From: Gyrodactylus bullatarudis
Lineage: Eukaryota; Platyhelminthes; Monogenea; Gyrodactylidea; Gyrodactylidae
Assembly (NCBI GenBank): GCA_012064415.1
Contig: SSNU01000021.1
Location: forward strand, 9,217 to 73,216
Direction of reading: 5' to 3'
Length of the DNA: 64,000 nucleotides
Numbering within the stretch: position 1 is the first letter of the stretch; each line of letters opens with the position of its first letter. A program made the position numbers and the translations under genes. This document shows positions 22,892 through 35,329 of this stretch, one piece after another. The notes under the pieces were generated by a model, which searched no databases, was not told the DNA's origin, and worked only from the letters and a program-made list of their open reading frames with translations.

Positions 22892-25387
22892 ATGCTATAT
22901 TTCTCGAGGATCCTATCAGGCTTAACATACAAATCAAAATTGTATACTAATTTAAGGACGTTATCTCATGTTACAACTCATCATTCTATCAAAAAACGCT
23001 CAGACGATCCACGTTGGAAAGACTTAAAAATAGAGAGGGATGAGGATTTTGCAGACGTTATTGTTGTTGGTGGAGGACCTTCTGGTTTAGCTACGGCTAT
23101 AAGAATTAAGCAGTTATGCAATGAAAAAAATCAAGATTTTCGTGTTGTTCTTCTTGAAAAGGGATCTTATATTGGTGCCCATACATTATCAGGAGCCTGT
23201 ATTGAACCTAATGCGTTAAACGAGCTGATACCAGACTGGAAAGATCGTGGAGTATGTTAATTTCATTGTTAAAGATTTTATTTGGATATTCTTTAAATAT
23301 TTAATATTATATTTCTCTAGGCTCCACTTCATACAGAAGTTAAAAAAGATAGATTTTATTACTTGACTAAGAAAAGAGCAATTCACGTCCCTATTCCACC
23401 TAGTAAATAACTCTGTCCTATTTATAATTTACTTTAGAGTTTCCTCTTCATAATCATGGAAATTATATTATTCGTTTGGGTAATCTAGTTAAATGGCTCG
23501 GTGAGCAAGCAGAAGAATTAGGCGTTGAAATCTATCCTGGTATTGCAGCTGCTGAATTTATCTATGATGAGAATCGTAGTCGAATTCTTGGAGTCAACAC
23601 CAGTGATTCAGGTATAGCTAAAGATGGTTCTCCTACTGATTCCTTCACACCAGGCATGAGTTTTAAGGCTAAACAAGTTGTCCTCTCTGAAGGTTGCCGA
23701 GGTCACTTGAGCAAAGAGTTGATGGAAAATTTTGATCTTACTAGTAAGATTCAGCCCCAAACTTATGGAATTGGGTTGAAAGAACTTTGGGAAATTGAGG
23801 AAAAGCATTGGCAACCGGGTCTTGTAGAGCATGGGATCGGTTATCCACTTACAAATGACATTTACGGAGGCTACTTTGTTTATCATCTAAACGAAGGGTC
23901 TCCTTTAATTGCTCTAGGCCTTGTGATTGGTGAGTTAATTTCCCATGGAACTGCATTCGATTCAACTCTGATTAAAACCTCATGATAATTCTAATCTCAA
24001 GTCCTGGAAATACTGATTTAAATAAATCTATTCATTTAGGTTTAGACTATACAAATCCTTATTTAAATCCCTACAAGGAACTCCAGAGGCTTAAACACCA
24101 TCCTCACTTTTTGAAGTTTCTGACCGGCGGTAACAGAATTGGATACGGTGCTAGAGCTTTGAATGAGGGTGGTTTTCAAACTATTCCAAAGCTGACTGTT
24201 CCTGGAGCTCTGATGACCGGCTGCTCTGCTGGCTTTCTCAATGTTCCCAAAATTAAGGGTGTTCATAATGCCATTAGATCTGGTAGAATTGCTGGAGAAG
24301 AGATATTCAAGAAATTATCTTTGAATAGTAAGCTATTTTATCATTAAAAAATCAATATTTGGACAAGCTTAATCTTTATACGGTTTATATGGCAAAAAGG
24401 GTGTCTCTCTAATACTTGTTTTTATTTCAGCTGATGAAGATTCTGTCGAAGTGGGTGAATACGAGCATGTCTTGAAACAGAGTGAAGTCTATAAAGAACT
24501 TTATGCCTCACGCAATGTTCATCCTGCATTTCATAAACTTGGATGTGGCATGTTAGGTGTTATCGCTTACGCTGGTACAGTTGGTTGGCTGCTTAATGGC
24601 AAAGAACCGTGGACGTTTGCCTCGAAAAGTGAGTTTTATATCATCCTTTCAATGGTGGGAAATTAATCCATGAGCTTTCTTGTTCCAATGTGTTGAAAAG
24701 TGTATTTTATGTATTTTTCACTTGGGCAATAAAAATTTAAATCGGCCCTAACAAGTTTTGAATGAACCTCACTATGAGAATTGAAAAAATTCACGTTTAT
24801 CAGATAGCCATGAATTGAAAAGATAAGAAAACCAATCGAGAAAAAAAAACAAAATTGATTCTTTTGATTCCATTTTAGAAAGTCAATTTTATATTTAATT
24901 TCCCATCTACTAACGAAAGGGTTAACGAACTGTCGTTCTATTTGACAGCCGTCTAGACTTAACTTCTCAACTTGCTGTGAATTTAACAAAAAATTTCATT
25001 TTCATAGCCAAAGATAATGAGTACACAAAGCCAGCGAGTCAATGTAAAATAATTGATTATCCAAAGCCAGATAATATAATCAGTTTTGATTTGAATACAA
25101 GTGTTGCCCTAACTGGGACAATTCATGAAGCTGACCAGCCAGCTCACTTAACTCTAAAGAATGATGAAATTCCAATGAAAGTCAATTATCCCACTTTTGA
25201 TGGACCTGAACAGAGATTTTGTCCTGCCGGAGTATACGAGTATGTCGAGAATGATGGTAAAATCGGCCTCCAGATAAATGCTCAAAATTGCATTCATTGT
25301 AAAACATGTGATATCAAAGATTGTAAGCAAAATATCAACTGGGTCACACCCCAGGGCGGCGAGGGTCCTGCATATAACGGAATGTAA
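22892..25387 (+). CDS. ETFDH: Electron transfer flavoprotein-ubiquinone oxidoreductase
   Basis: Six exons: 22892-23251, 23321-23402, 23438-23929, 24040-24327, 24431-24628 and 25008-25387. The introns are 69, 35, 110, 103 and 379 nt, all GT-AG. The product is about 600 residues, near the usual size. Residues 1-35 are basic and hydroxylated, like a mitochondrial presequence. The FAD-binding motif is [18 protein letters not shown]. Other conserved parts are [48 protein letters not shown] and [16 protein letters not shown] [12 protein letters not shown]. The C-terminal [19 protein letters not shown] carries the 4Fe-4S cysteines. It passes electrons from ETF (fatty acid and amino acid oxidation) to ubiquinone at the inner mitochondrial membrane. 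Confidence 0.97.
24826..24925. repeat. Repeat inside ETF-QO intron 5, shared with 19021-19170
   Basis: Both places carry gataagaaaaccaatcgaga, then agaaagtcaattttcta or a close variant, then cccatctactaac. The copy accounts for part of the unusually long fifth intron of ETF-QO. Confidence 0.65.
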
Positions 25388-25592
25388 TCCATCATTCTAC
25401 TCCGTTGCTAATGCTGCGTTGCCATTTGAATTTTGAAAACATTCAGAGAGCGTGACAAATCAGATTTTCCATTTTGATAGAATAAATAAAAAGATTTTGA
25501 TTCATAATTAAAAAATTTTTCTCTACTCTCCTTATTAATCTCTATTTTTATTATTTTATATATATTATTATTTTAGATATAATACCATTGAA

Positions 25593-28500
25593 ATGGTTAG
25601 CAAATACAAGAGACTTACAGCTAATGATTTTATTGCTCAAGAGCGTATAAATCAAATTGCGATTTCCAATTGGATCCCATGCACAGACGAGAGGTTTCGT
25701 GAGATCATCTCCCAGAATGATGCAAAGCCAGCATATGACAAGAACCTAGTCCACAAACTCTACCAACAAGAACTTCTCTACACAGGTTTTAGTTATCGAC
25801 GTGTCATGGCCCTGGAATTGAATGAATATCTCGAAAGATACTTGTGGCCAAATTATAGGGCAAAGACAGCCAGTCGAGAGGAAACTCTTTCAGTTTGCGC
25901 CATGATCAATGAGAAAGCTAGAGAACGTATTCCCATCTGGAAAGTATGTCGCCACCAATATGGACACGTGTTAACATGTAATATTTAAACTTGTCATTTT
26001 AGGCCTTTATTGGAAACCCTGATGAATTTGCTGGACTAATCGATCGTGTTCTCCATTTACTACTGGAGGAAGAAATCCCACTTGAAAAGAATCTCGACAA
26101 TGAACCAGATCAACGTCTCTGCGTTGAGCATGTCATCATGTTGATATTCCTCTCTCATTGCTTCACAAATCTTGCCGAAGTCGGTGTACTTAGGTCAGCT
26201 CTTAGGGAAGTTTACTCTCTAGCCACTTGGAGATATTTGAATAAGAACCGATTCGAAACTCTGATGAAGCAATATCCAAAGATGAATAAACTTCTCAATA
26301 AAATGACAAAGTACGAAGCCAACAAATTAACAGAGGAAGAACGTCAACGAAACGACTTTTCGCATCAGTTTCTTAGCCTATTCATACAAAAGTTTTTATC
26401 GAAACTCAACTATTTCATCAACTCAACTATTAAACCTGTAAGCTGAATTCATTAATTTCCCATGAAACCTAAAAATGGTTAATTTTTATTTAATTTTAGC
26501 ATTCCCTTTTGATGCAGTATCTAAGTCGATGTCTCCTATGGTTCATTGATCTTTTAAGCATGTTGCTTACCAGACGATTTCTCTCTACAGTCTTTGATGA
26601 CGCCGGTCTAATTGTTCGTTGTGAACATGCCGTAGAGAGGATGCATTCCCCTGAGTTGGCTCAAAATTATCCCATGAAACAGTTGTGGTCAGAATTGACA
26701 AAAATGATCAAACTTTTCGCCCTATTTCAGATTGATGACATCACTGGTGACCCATTGGATGATTCAGACCTTGATAAAAAGTGAATTTTTCTTTTTTTTT
26801 ATCCACCCCTGATCATGTTCAATATTTTTTTTTCAATTAAACAAAAACTCTAATTTTGATTCTAATTTTGGTTCTAGGCAATGTGACGCTATCGTAGATC
26901 TTCAAAGGTCCCTGTACATTCTCTTTAAGGATGAGAACCCAAAGATTATTGATTATACTACTTGTTCTATATCGCAGTTAGAGAAACCGGAAATGCTCCA
27001 AAAGTGTCTAAAGAATCTGACATATCCGGAAATGCGCAGGCTAGCCGAGAGATTTGCCATTGTAGGAAGAGAAGAAACTGACAAGCGTGAAGACCAGGAA
27101 GATAGCTCAGAAGATGAACCTGTAAAGAAGAAAGTTTGCCAAGATTTGGACGAAAAATCTGAAGAATATGACTTCCTGTTACGAGTAAGCAGATTTTAGA
27201 ATTTTTCCTTCTTCACCTATTAAATCTTTCTTGTTTAGATGCTAGTTTATAAATTCGCAAAACGCATGTCGCATTTGGAAGATTTGAATGAAATTTCCCT
27301 CTATCCAACTGAAGATATCATTTGGGATGAGAGTCGAGTTCCAATGGAATTTTACTCTGGTGACGAATGCTTAGCACTTCCAAAGCTTGGACTCCAATTC
27401 CTAACATTGCACGATTATCTCTTAAGAAACTTTAATCTGTTTCGCCTCGAGACAGCTTTCGAGATTAGACACGTAAGAGAAAGAATTCCATGTCTATTTT
27501 CAACCTATTTTCAAATAAACTTTGTATTTTTATAGGATCTTGAAGATAGCGTCAAAAGATTAAAACCCTGGGCTGGAGAGCATGGTCAAGCAGTATTTGA
27601 CGGTTGGTCAAGAATGGCTCTTCCTATACAATCTTTTAATATGATCGAGGTTGCAAAGCCAGCTCTAGGTACTAAACATCCAAGTCGAGTACGCGCTGAT
27701 GTTCGTGTTACCCTCGTTGGTTTAAGAAGTGATATTCGGAAGGAATGGGAACAACTTAGACGCTATGACCCAGTATTTTTGGTTACTATAAGACCAACAT
27801 TGAACAGAGGTTGGAAGTATAACCCTGATGAGCCGTTTTGCAAACAATTCGGTATTGCATACGTTCGCGGGTGCGAAATTGAAGGTCAAGTTGACGTTGA
27901 AGGAAAACTAATCCCCGATGAAGAAAGATTTGGTCTCATACCTGGAAAAACTATTGACAAGAAAACTTATATTCAAAATTCTCCAACCTGGCGAGTAAAG
28001 TTGGACCCTTGTCAGTACCAAGCCGATCTCAATAATCGCCTACATGAAGAATATTTAGTAGAAGAAGCCAAGGAATGCCTGTTAAAGGCCAAACGTGAGG
28101 GTCGGCCTAAAGATCAAATTCAGGACTTGGAGAAACGTCTTTTGGAAGTAGAAGAACAAGCTCGGGCAGCTGAAGATATCTATGGAACTTTTAACCTCTT
28201 GGTTCGACGCAAACCTAAAGAAAACAACTTTAAAGCAGTCCTTGAGACTATCAGAGATTTAATGAATACCAAGTCAGTTGTACCAGATTGGCTCCTTGAT
28301 CTTCTCATGGGCTACCTGGATCCAGCTGAAGCCCATTACTCAAGACAACTAGACAAATATGAAAGAGAACAAAACTGGTACGATACTTTTCTTAGTATTG
28401 ATCATTTGAAAAATGTCTTTGACCAGTACAAGATAACCTGTGAGGGCAGAGAATCTATACAGCCTCCATTCAAGATTGTGTTTCCTGATCTTCGTGAAGA

Positions 28501-31177
28501 TCATACCGTTCGAGTGGAAGCCATGATGGAAGACAATACCCTTGCAAAAGAAAATAGGAAAATGGATGATGATACTCTCTCAAGTAAACCTCAAGAAATA
28601 ATTGTAAAAAGTTGTGAGAAACCGATAGAACCCAAGTATGAACTTATGCCGTCAAGCAAGAGAGAAAGACATTGTGTCAAAAGAAAGAAAGGAAATTTGG
28701 TCAACTTTACCAAAGCTCAAATCGAAGCTATCCGTTCTGGCATGCAGTTTGGCCTGACATTAATAATTGGTCCACCTGGTACCGGTAAAACTGATGTCGC
28801 TGTCCAGATAATTCAGAATCTCTACCACAATTATCCCAACCAAAGAATTCTCATTGTTACCCACAGTAATCAAGCTTTGAATCAACTATTTGAAAAGATA
28901 ATCGCTCTTAACGTTGACGAAAGACATTTACTTCGTCTCGGTCATGGTGAAGAAGATTTGGCCACTTCTGAAGACTTTAGTCGTTATGGTCGAGTAGACT
29001 ATATTCTCCAGAGGAGATTAGAACTTCTCAAAGAAGTAATGCACCTCTCCAAGTCACTTTGCTCAGAAGATGCTCAAGCAACTGCATCCGCTGTTCATGC
29101 TCCTTTTGAAATGAATCCTCATCTGTTAGATAAAGCTGTTGCTGTCGCTCACCAGGAGGTGGTTGGTAAGACATCTGATGCCAAAGAGACTGCCGTGGCA
29201 GTTGCTGAAGCTGTCCTGAAAGCCAAAACAAACGCGGTTGTGAGTTTTAAACTGAAAATGTCAAAATTTTAATTAATTAATCTTAAAACAAATCCTCTTT
29301 CAGCTGAATGCAGAAAAGGATATGAAGGCACTTGCCAAAAAAGTAAATGATGATATTCAGATGTATACATGTGAAACAGCTCAATACTTTTTCGTCCAAA
29401 CAGTCCTGCCCCTTTGGGAAGATTTCATGTTATCAATGAGTCTTGCCCAGAAAGCCTTGGCCTTAAGTAAAAGCGAGAATACCGATGAAAAAAGTAGTGC
29501 CTACATGACTGAGGAAAATGCCAATGAAAAACTTCGCAAAGAATTCCCATTTCTCCAGTATTTTATCGGTACCAATGATCCTAACAATCAAAATGTCTTT
29601 AAGTTCTTTGATCAAACTCTATTCCAAAAGAATCTTGACATTGCCCGCTCCTGCTTCCGTCATTTGGCAGGTATCTTCTCCAAACTCGATGAATTCAGAG
29701 CTTTTGAGCTGATGAGGAACGGTATTGAAAGATCAAATTATCTCTTGACCCAAGAAGCCAAAATCATTGCCATGACATGTACACATGCTGCTTTGAGAAG
29801 AAGAGACCTGGTTCAACTTGGCTTCACATACGATACAATAATTATGGAAGAAGCTGCTCAAATCCTCGAGATTGAAACTTTTATCCCACTATTATTACAA
29901 AACCCTGATCTATCTGGAAAAAATAGACTCAGACGTTGGATCATGATCGGGGATCACAATCAGCTTCCACCTGTTGTCAAAAATCAAGCCTTTAATAATT
30001 ACTCAAACATGGGCCAGTCCCTATTTGCAAGACTGGTGAAATTAGGCGTCCCCACTGTTCAACTAGATGCCCAAGGTAGAGCTCGACCTTCATTGTCAAA
30101 GTATTACTCTTGGCGATACAAACAACTATTTGACTTGGAACATACAAAAAAGAATGCAGAATACGTCATTTCAAATCCCGGTTTTGCTTTCGATAGTCAA
30201 ATAATCAATGTTGGTGATTATAAGGGGATTGGCGAATCTGAGCCATCGCCTTACTTTTATCAAAATCTTGCTGAAGCAGAATACGTTGTGGCCGTCTACA
30301 TGTATATGAGAATTTTGGGATATCCGCCCGAGAAAATTTCCATTCTCACGACATACAATGGCCAAAAGCATCTCATTCGTGATATTCTCAAGAAGAGGTG
30401 CTCTGATAATCCCATATTCGGGTTACCATCCAAAGTAACCACTGTAGATAGATTCCAGGGTCAGCAAAATGATTACATTCTCGTCTCTTTGGTTAGAACT
30501 AAAAATGTTGGACATTTACGTGATGTGCGCCGTTTGGTCGTTGCCCTTAGTCGTGCACGCCTTGGACTTTACATTTTTGCTAGAATCGGACAGTTTTCCA
30601 CCTGTCAAGAATTAAGACCTGCATTTCGTCTACTCCTCGGTTATGATCAACCTGATGTTTTTCCCAATGGTAAACCCACAAACTTGCATCTTATTCCTTC
30701 AGAAGTAAGTGGGATATTCTTTCTGGTTCAATTAAAACTTGACTAATTTTTTAAACTTTTTTACAGAGCTATAAAGATTTTCACGGTGCTAAAACTGATT
30801 CAATCCCCCCAAACATTCGTACAATCAATGATAAAGTTGATACCTCGAAAGTAACCACAATCAATGACATGGTAACAATGGCTAATTTCGTTACCAATCT
30901 CTATAATCAACAACTACAGAGCCTCTTATCTAAACTACCTAAGCATGTACAAGAAGCAATTCAGGCCTCAAATAGTCAAGAGCCAGTTAGCACTCCTGTT
31001 GAGACATCTGACGAAGAAAAGCCAAAATCTATCGAGCCAGAAAAAGTTATGGTGAATGATGATGAGTCTAAAGGGGAAGTAGAAGAGAAGGAAGATATTC
31101 CCATAGATCCACCTGAGGAAGTCGAATTTGTTGGGGAAGAAGGTAATAGCTCCGACGAAGGAAACGTTGACTTGTAA
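25593..31177 (+). CDS. AQR: Intron-binding RNA helicase Aquarius
   Basis: Eight exons: 25593-25943, 26003-26437, 26500-26780, 26878-27184, 27239-27472, 27536-29239, 29304-30704 and 30767-31177. The introns are about 54-97 nt and all are in phase. The product is about 1707 residues against about 1485 in human. The N-terminal ARM-like helical part is followed by [20 protein letters not shown] and [20 protein letters not shown]. The SF1 helicase core has Walker [23 protein letters not shown], the DEAD-like box [66 protein letters not shown] and [13 protein letters not shown]. The acidic tail is rich in Glu. Aquarius binds introns upstream of the branch site in the spliceosome. Two insertions are absent from human: a charged helix near residues 635-675 and an Ala-rich stretch near 1045-1120. 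Confidence 0.97.
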
Positions 31178-31879
31178 CTCGAATAAATAAATTTTGTAAA
31201 AATGTGTGAATAAATTTTTATAAGAATCCACTTTGGACTTTGATCAGTTTTTAATGCAATTCGAGAACATAAAAATATAAGAGTCTATGGAAAAACTTTT
31301 ATTAATCGATTTGGTGGTGCAAATAAAAAAATTAAAATTTAGAATAAAATAAATTGTATGATTTTATAGTGTAGCTACTTGAAAGTATATTCACGATAGT
31401 TTAATTTAAAAGTTGAAAAAAGACAAAAATGGTACTTGCGAGACAGTATCCTTAATCCGTATGGCTATAGGGTTTCTTTCATTTACTTCTGAGAACCTTT
31501 TGACCCTATTTGTCTAATATGAGGATGGAACGAGTATAAATCCATCAAATATGCTCGTATGAAGAAGAAGGGCTGTTTAATCAACCATTTCTCCTAACAT
31601 CATCATCATCAAGTACTAGGTTACAAATCTCTAAAGTTATTAACTAACACTTCTTTCTTGCATTTATTCTACACTTTGCTCACCATCATCAACTCCTATT
31701 TATGTTAAGATAATTCTAATATCGAGACAAAAGCAAACAGACAACTACTAACTGTGGATACTCATGCACTGACAGAGTATTACAGTAATTCTCTTTGATT
31801 TGATAGAACTAAAAAACCGTGAAGAATATTTAATTAACTGAAATCAATTAAAAGAAATCATTTGATTCTCTAAAGACAA
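31178..31879. other. Intergenic stretch
   Basis: An AATAAA-like signal follows the Aquarius stop at 31182-31190. No gene or repeat was recognised in the remainder, and no exon was found on either strand. Confidence 0.4.
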
Positions 31880-32488
31880 ATGCAGACGGTAGATATATTT
31901 GACCATAAAATCTGTTTGATTTTTCCAACCAGAGACAATTTCCCCGATGGGACTCTCGTCGAAGGGGAACACTTTTTTTTTTGGTCAGTTGAAGAACAAT
32001 TTGCTGATTTGCAGTTGAATGACTTTCGTAAGACATGTGCCAAATTAATAAATTTACTGCCAACTGAAAAGGTCATCATTCAGTATGAGCTAGCAAAGGA
32101 CAATTTCAAGAGAATCAAGCGCCAGAAAGAGTTGATCAAGTCTCTTGAGTTCTTTATGGAGTCAAAAAAGACGCCAACGTATTTTATAACAAAAGGATCT
32201 AGGAAGAGGGAAGACTGCAAATCAGAAAGCCGTGGATCGCGCATAAATTTAGATCTGGATACCAAGCGAAGGACACCAGAGACACCTGAAGGTAGTCAAG
32301 AGAAATTTACAACGTCAGTATGCCAGAAAGACTTGGAACTACCAAAGAAAAGGAGTTTCAAGGTTCAAACCAAGGTTATCATTCAGAAAAACAAAACCTT
32401 TAACGCTAGAGTGGTGGATACTGCTTACTCGGATTGGGAAAATATAAATTTCTCCGATTATGAGAATCAAAAAACCAAAAAAGAATAG
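31880..32488 (+). CDS. Orphan protein, single exon
   Basis: A 202-residue ATG-started intact frame, with an AATAAA about 80 bases past the stop (near 32570). Residues 1-75 appear folded (HKICLIFPTRDNFPDGTLVE, FFWSVEEQFADLQLNDFR, KLINLLPTEKVIIQYEL). Residues 80-110 are a charged helix, and the C-terminal half is basic and probably disordered (SRKREDCKSESRGSR, KKRSFKVQTKV). It ends with an acidic-aromatic patch (YSDWENINFSDYE). I do not recognise a family. It is the only intronless gene of this size in the window. Confidence 0.6.
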   Translation: MQTVDIFDHKICLIFPTRDNFPDGTLVEGEHFFFWSVEEQFADLQLNDFRKTCAKLINLLPTEKVIIQYELAKDNFKRIKRQKELIKSLEFFMESKKTPTYFITKGSRKREDCKSESRGSRINLDLDTKRRTPETPEGSQEKFTTSVCQKDLELPKKRSFKVQTKVIIQKNKTFNARVVDTAYSDWENINFSDYENQKTKKE

Positions 32489-32589
32489 TAGCCATACTCA
32501 TATTGAATTTCAACATTTCCCTTCAACTTTCATATTATTTCTTGATCAATTGTAATTATTTCAAACTTTAATAAAATTTAAGAAATTAC

Positions 32590-34140
32590 AAATCAGGCTT
32601 TTAGATAAACCTGATAAGCATGTTCCAAATTATTTTTTACGCTGAGTTCTTTTTCAAAAGCCGACTTTTTTGGCTCTAAAACTAGTTATATGCTAAACTA
32701 TCGATCTCTAAACCACAACTATTTTTTACGTTGTTAAGATGGTTATTTATTTAGTTAAGTTAAGAAAAATTTATAATTTCTAGTGCAATTAACCTGCAAA
32801 ATATTCTCTTCTAGATGAACTTGTATTTTTCGTGAAATGCTTTCATTTATCCATGATATTAGCAACTTTTCACATGCTATACACACTGTATTACACAGTT
32901 ATGATTTGAACACCATTCAAGTGAATTTAGAATTGAACGATCATGTCGAAATTCAATGTTCTATCTCAACACTAACAGTTTGAAACTCATCTCAAAAAAT
33001 TCGGTTCAAATCTTAATGAAGAAAGACTTTGTTCAACCATTTTTTGATTCCTGAGTGAAATTTTTCATGCTTCTGAAGTACAAGTGAGAACCGTGTTTGG
33101 GGACTCCAATGGGGAGTGTAAATTTACGTATTCATTTCTATGCAAAAATATTTTAGAACCATGGGTTTCGTTACTCAGAAAGTCGAGGAATCCCTTCGTG
33201 ATATACCCTACTGCTATGGGTCTCTCGAATTGGCGGCACACTCTCCGCTACACATCTGTTCTTCATATACTCTCTGGAAATTTTGATTTTCAATTGAAAC
33301 ACAAAAAATTGCACTCTTATGTACTCAAAAAAGTGACAAAAGCTATAGAAAGAATAAAAAACAATAAAAAAATTTTTCTTTCTGTCTGGTAAAGAAAGGT
33401 GTCCAACTTCCCAGTAAGGCGTGCATAAAAACATCAGAAAAATTTTAAATTAAAATGGTTGCATTCAGTAAGTTTTACTCTTTTTTAAATCTAACAAACA
33501 TAATTTTCATCATGCGTATTTATTAAAGTTGAGCTGATATTGATTTTCAGTTGGTCCTCTAAAAAGTTCTGGCGCTCTCTTAAAATGCATCAAAAATGAA
33601 TCACTTTCATGATCCTGTCAATCTCTCTACGATCATTTCAAATATTATACAAATTAACGAGTTAATCAATGAATTAAGTATGAATTTTTAAAAACTCCAA
33701 AAAACAAATCGACGAGACGATAGCCTTAAACAGCATGCTAAATCCCAGAGTCCAATGACGACGAATTTTTATAAGAGGACTAGCGATAAGTCTCATAAAG
33801 CTGAAATCGAATAGAAGAAATTAGATTCTATATGTTCTGAGCCTCCAAAAAAAGGACTGAAAAGAAGCACAGACAAACCCTTCATGTCCCAAATTTTGTT
33901 TTTTTATCACACAAATTAAAAACTCATTAACTTTATCGAATCTGAATTTAGTTTTGAAAGCCGGCTTATCATTTAAAACATAATAGAGGTTAAAATTGGA
34001 ATTTATTGGCTCTAAAACCAGATATCTTCTAAACTATAAGAGATATCGATCAGACGATTGGATATTAGAAATCTGCAGATATTATTTTACATTGGAAAGC
34101 TGGTTGAATTGTCGAAAATTTAATGGTGATTACTAGGCTA
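32590..34140. repeat. Fragments of piggyBac-type MITE and other repeats
   Basis: At 32590-32760 there is a diverged piece (ttggctctaaaactagttat) and at 33878-34090 an inverted end-bearing piece (cccttcatgtcccaaatttt) of the family found complete at 63341-63858. The interval 33084-33434 has open frames on both strands, but I cannot assign it to any family, and it looks like degraded transposon DNA. Confidence 0.5.
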
Positions 34141-34170
34141 GGTTGAAATTTTTAACCTCATATTAGGACC

Positions 34171-34560
34171 AACTTTTCTAATAGAACTCTCAATTCTAAG
34201 CATTATTTTGTGTTGAAGCATATGTCGAAAATGATTCCCCATTATGTCATTCGGTTTTAAAAATCCAGAATTTTTCAAATCGCCGCTCAATTTTCAATGA
34301 ATTTTTACTACACAATCACTAAAATCCGGAATACCTTGGCCATTTAATTGATTTCTTAAGTTTTATCTTCAAAAATAGTAATCCTGTCATCAAAAGGGGC
34401 TTCGTTAGGGTTAATTTCGTTATTTTATCATGTCCGTGGGATATTGTGGGAAAAATAGCAAAGACATAATAGAGAATCACTTTCACGCTTTAAAATTATG
34501 GAAAACATGATCTGAGCACTAAAGGTAAATCCTCTTGTGAGTTGTTCGGAGAAAAAAAAT
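34171..34560. repeat. About 390-bp repeat shared with 58634-59045
   Basis: Long stretches are nearly identical between the two places (ttctaagcattattttgt; aatttttcaaatcgccgctc; cttggccatttaat; ttttatcatgtccgtg; aaaacatgatctgag). No coding signal was seen. At 58.6 kb this repeat abuts a mariner remnant. Confidence 0.8.
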
Positions 34561-35329
34561 ATTTCACCCTAGCTTGGTGATTACTAATTACCTGTTTCGT
34601 GTTTCCTTTCGTGACTCCTTTTGACCATCCTTTCAATTTCAAATCAATTAAAATTTTCAGCTCAAAGTTTGAAAAAATGGAAACTTGGCGCCAAATCGAA
34701 TTTTGAGAAATTTCCTAATTTTTGTTCATTATTTTAAAATGATAGAAATTGGCTATGTGATCCTCATCATATTCGAAATCTCGATGAAAAATTGAGATTC
34801 TTGTTCAAATCATTGATTCCCAACTTTACATCTTATTTCTAAAGCAAACTTATGAACTATGTAGTTAGAAATCAGGTTAATTATTTTTATCAGACAAAAA
34901 TCATGTTTAAATTTCCCTCGGAACAAAAACAATGTCTAGTTTTGTCTACTCTTCGAGCAAAACATTGTTTTTCTCGCTGCTATATCATAACTTTCGAGTT
35001 TACTCACTCAAAAAGAGACTACGAATCTTGTATAGATGAAAGAATCAAAACATGCGTATCATAGGTATTTACGCGACTTGTTTTTTCCATTCTACTATTT
35101 TTGAATTAATTCTGAAAATATAATAGAGATATGTATTACAATGTTATTCAGCTTTACTTTATTCAAAATAATAAAAATTTACTCGGTAACTGAAAAATAT
35201 AGTTTTTTTATATCTAAAGCTAATTGTGAAGCAAACAGTTTAATGTTTGTGTAAAGAAACAAGCTTTATTGTATCATTATGATTGAAAGATAAATTGATG
35301 ATTATTTAGAAAAATAATTCTATCATCAA

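Noticed and set aside
23608..24266. Minus-strand ORFs at 23608-23886 and 24063-24266
   Set aside because: They lie antisense to conserved ETF-QO exons.
33084..33434. Overlapping ORFs on both strands
   Set aside because: Neither matches a known gene or transposase that I can name, and the flanks are repeat fragments; kept only as part of a repeat region.
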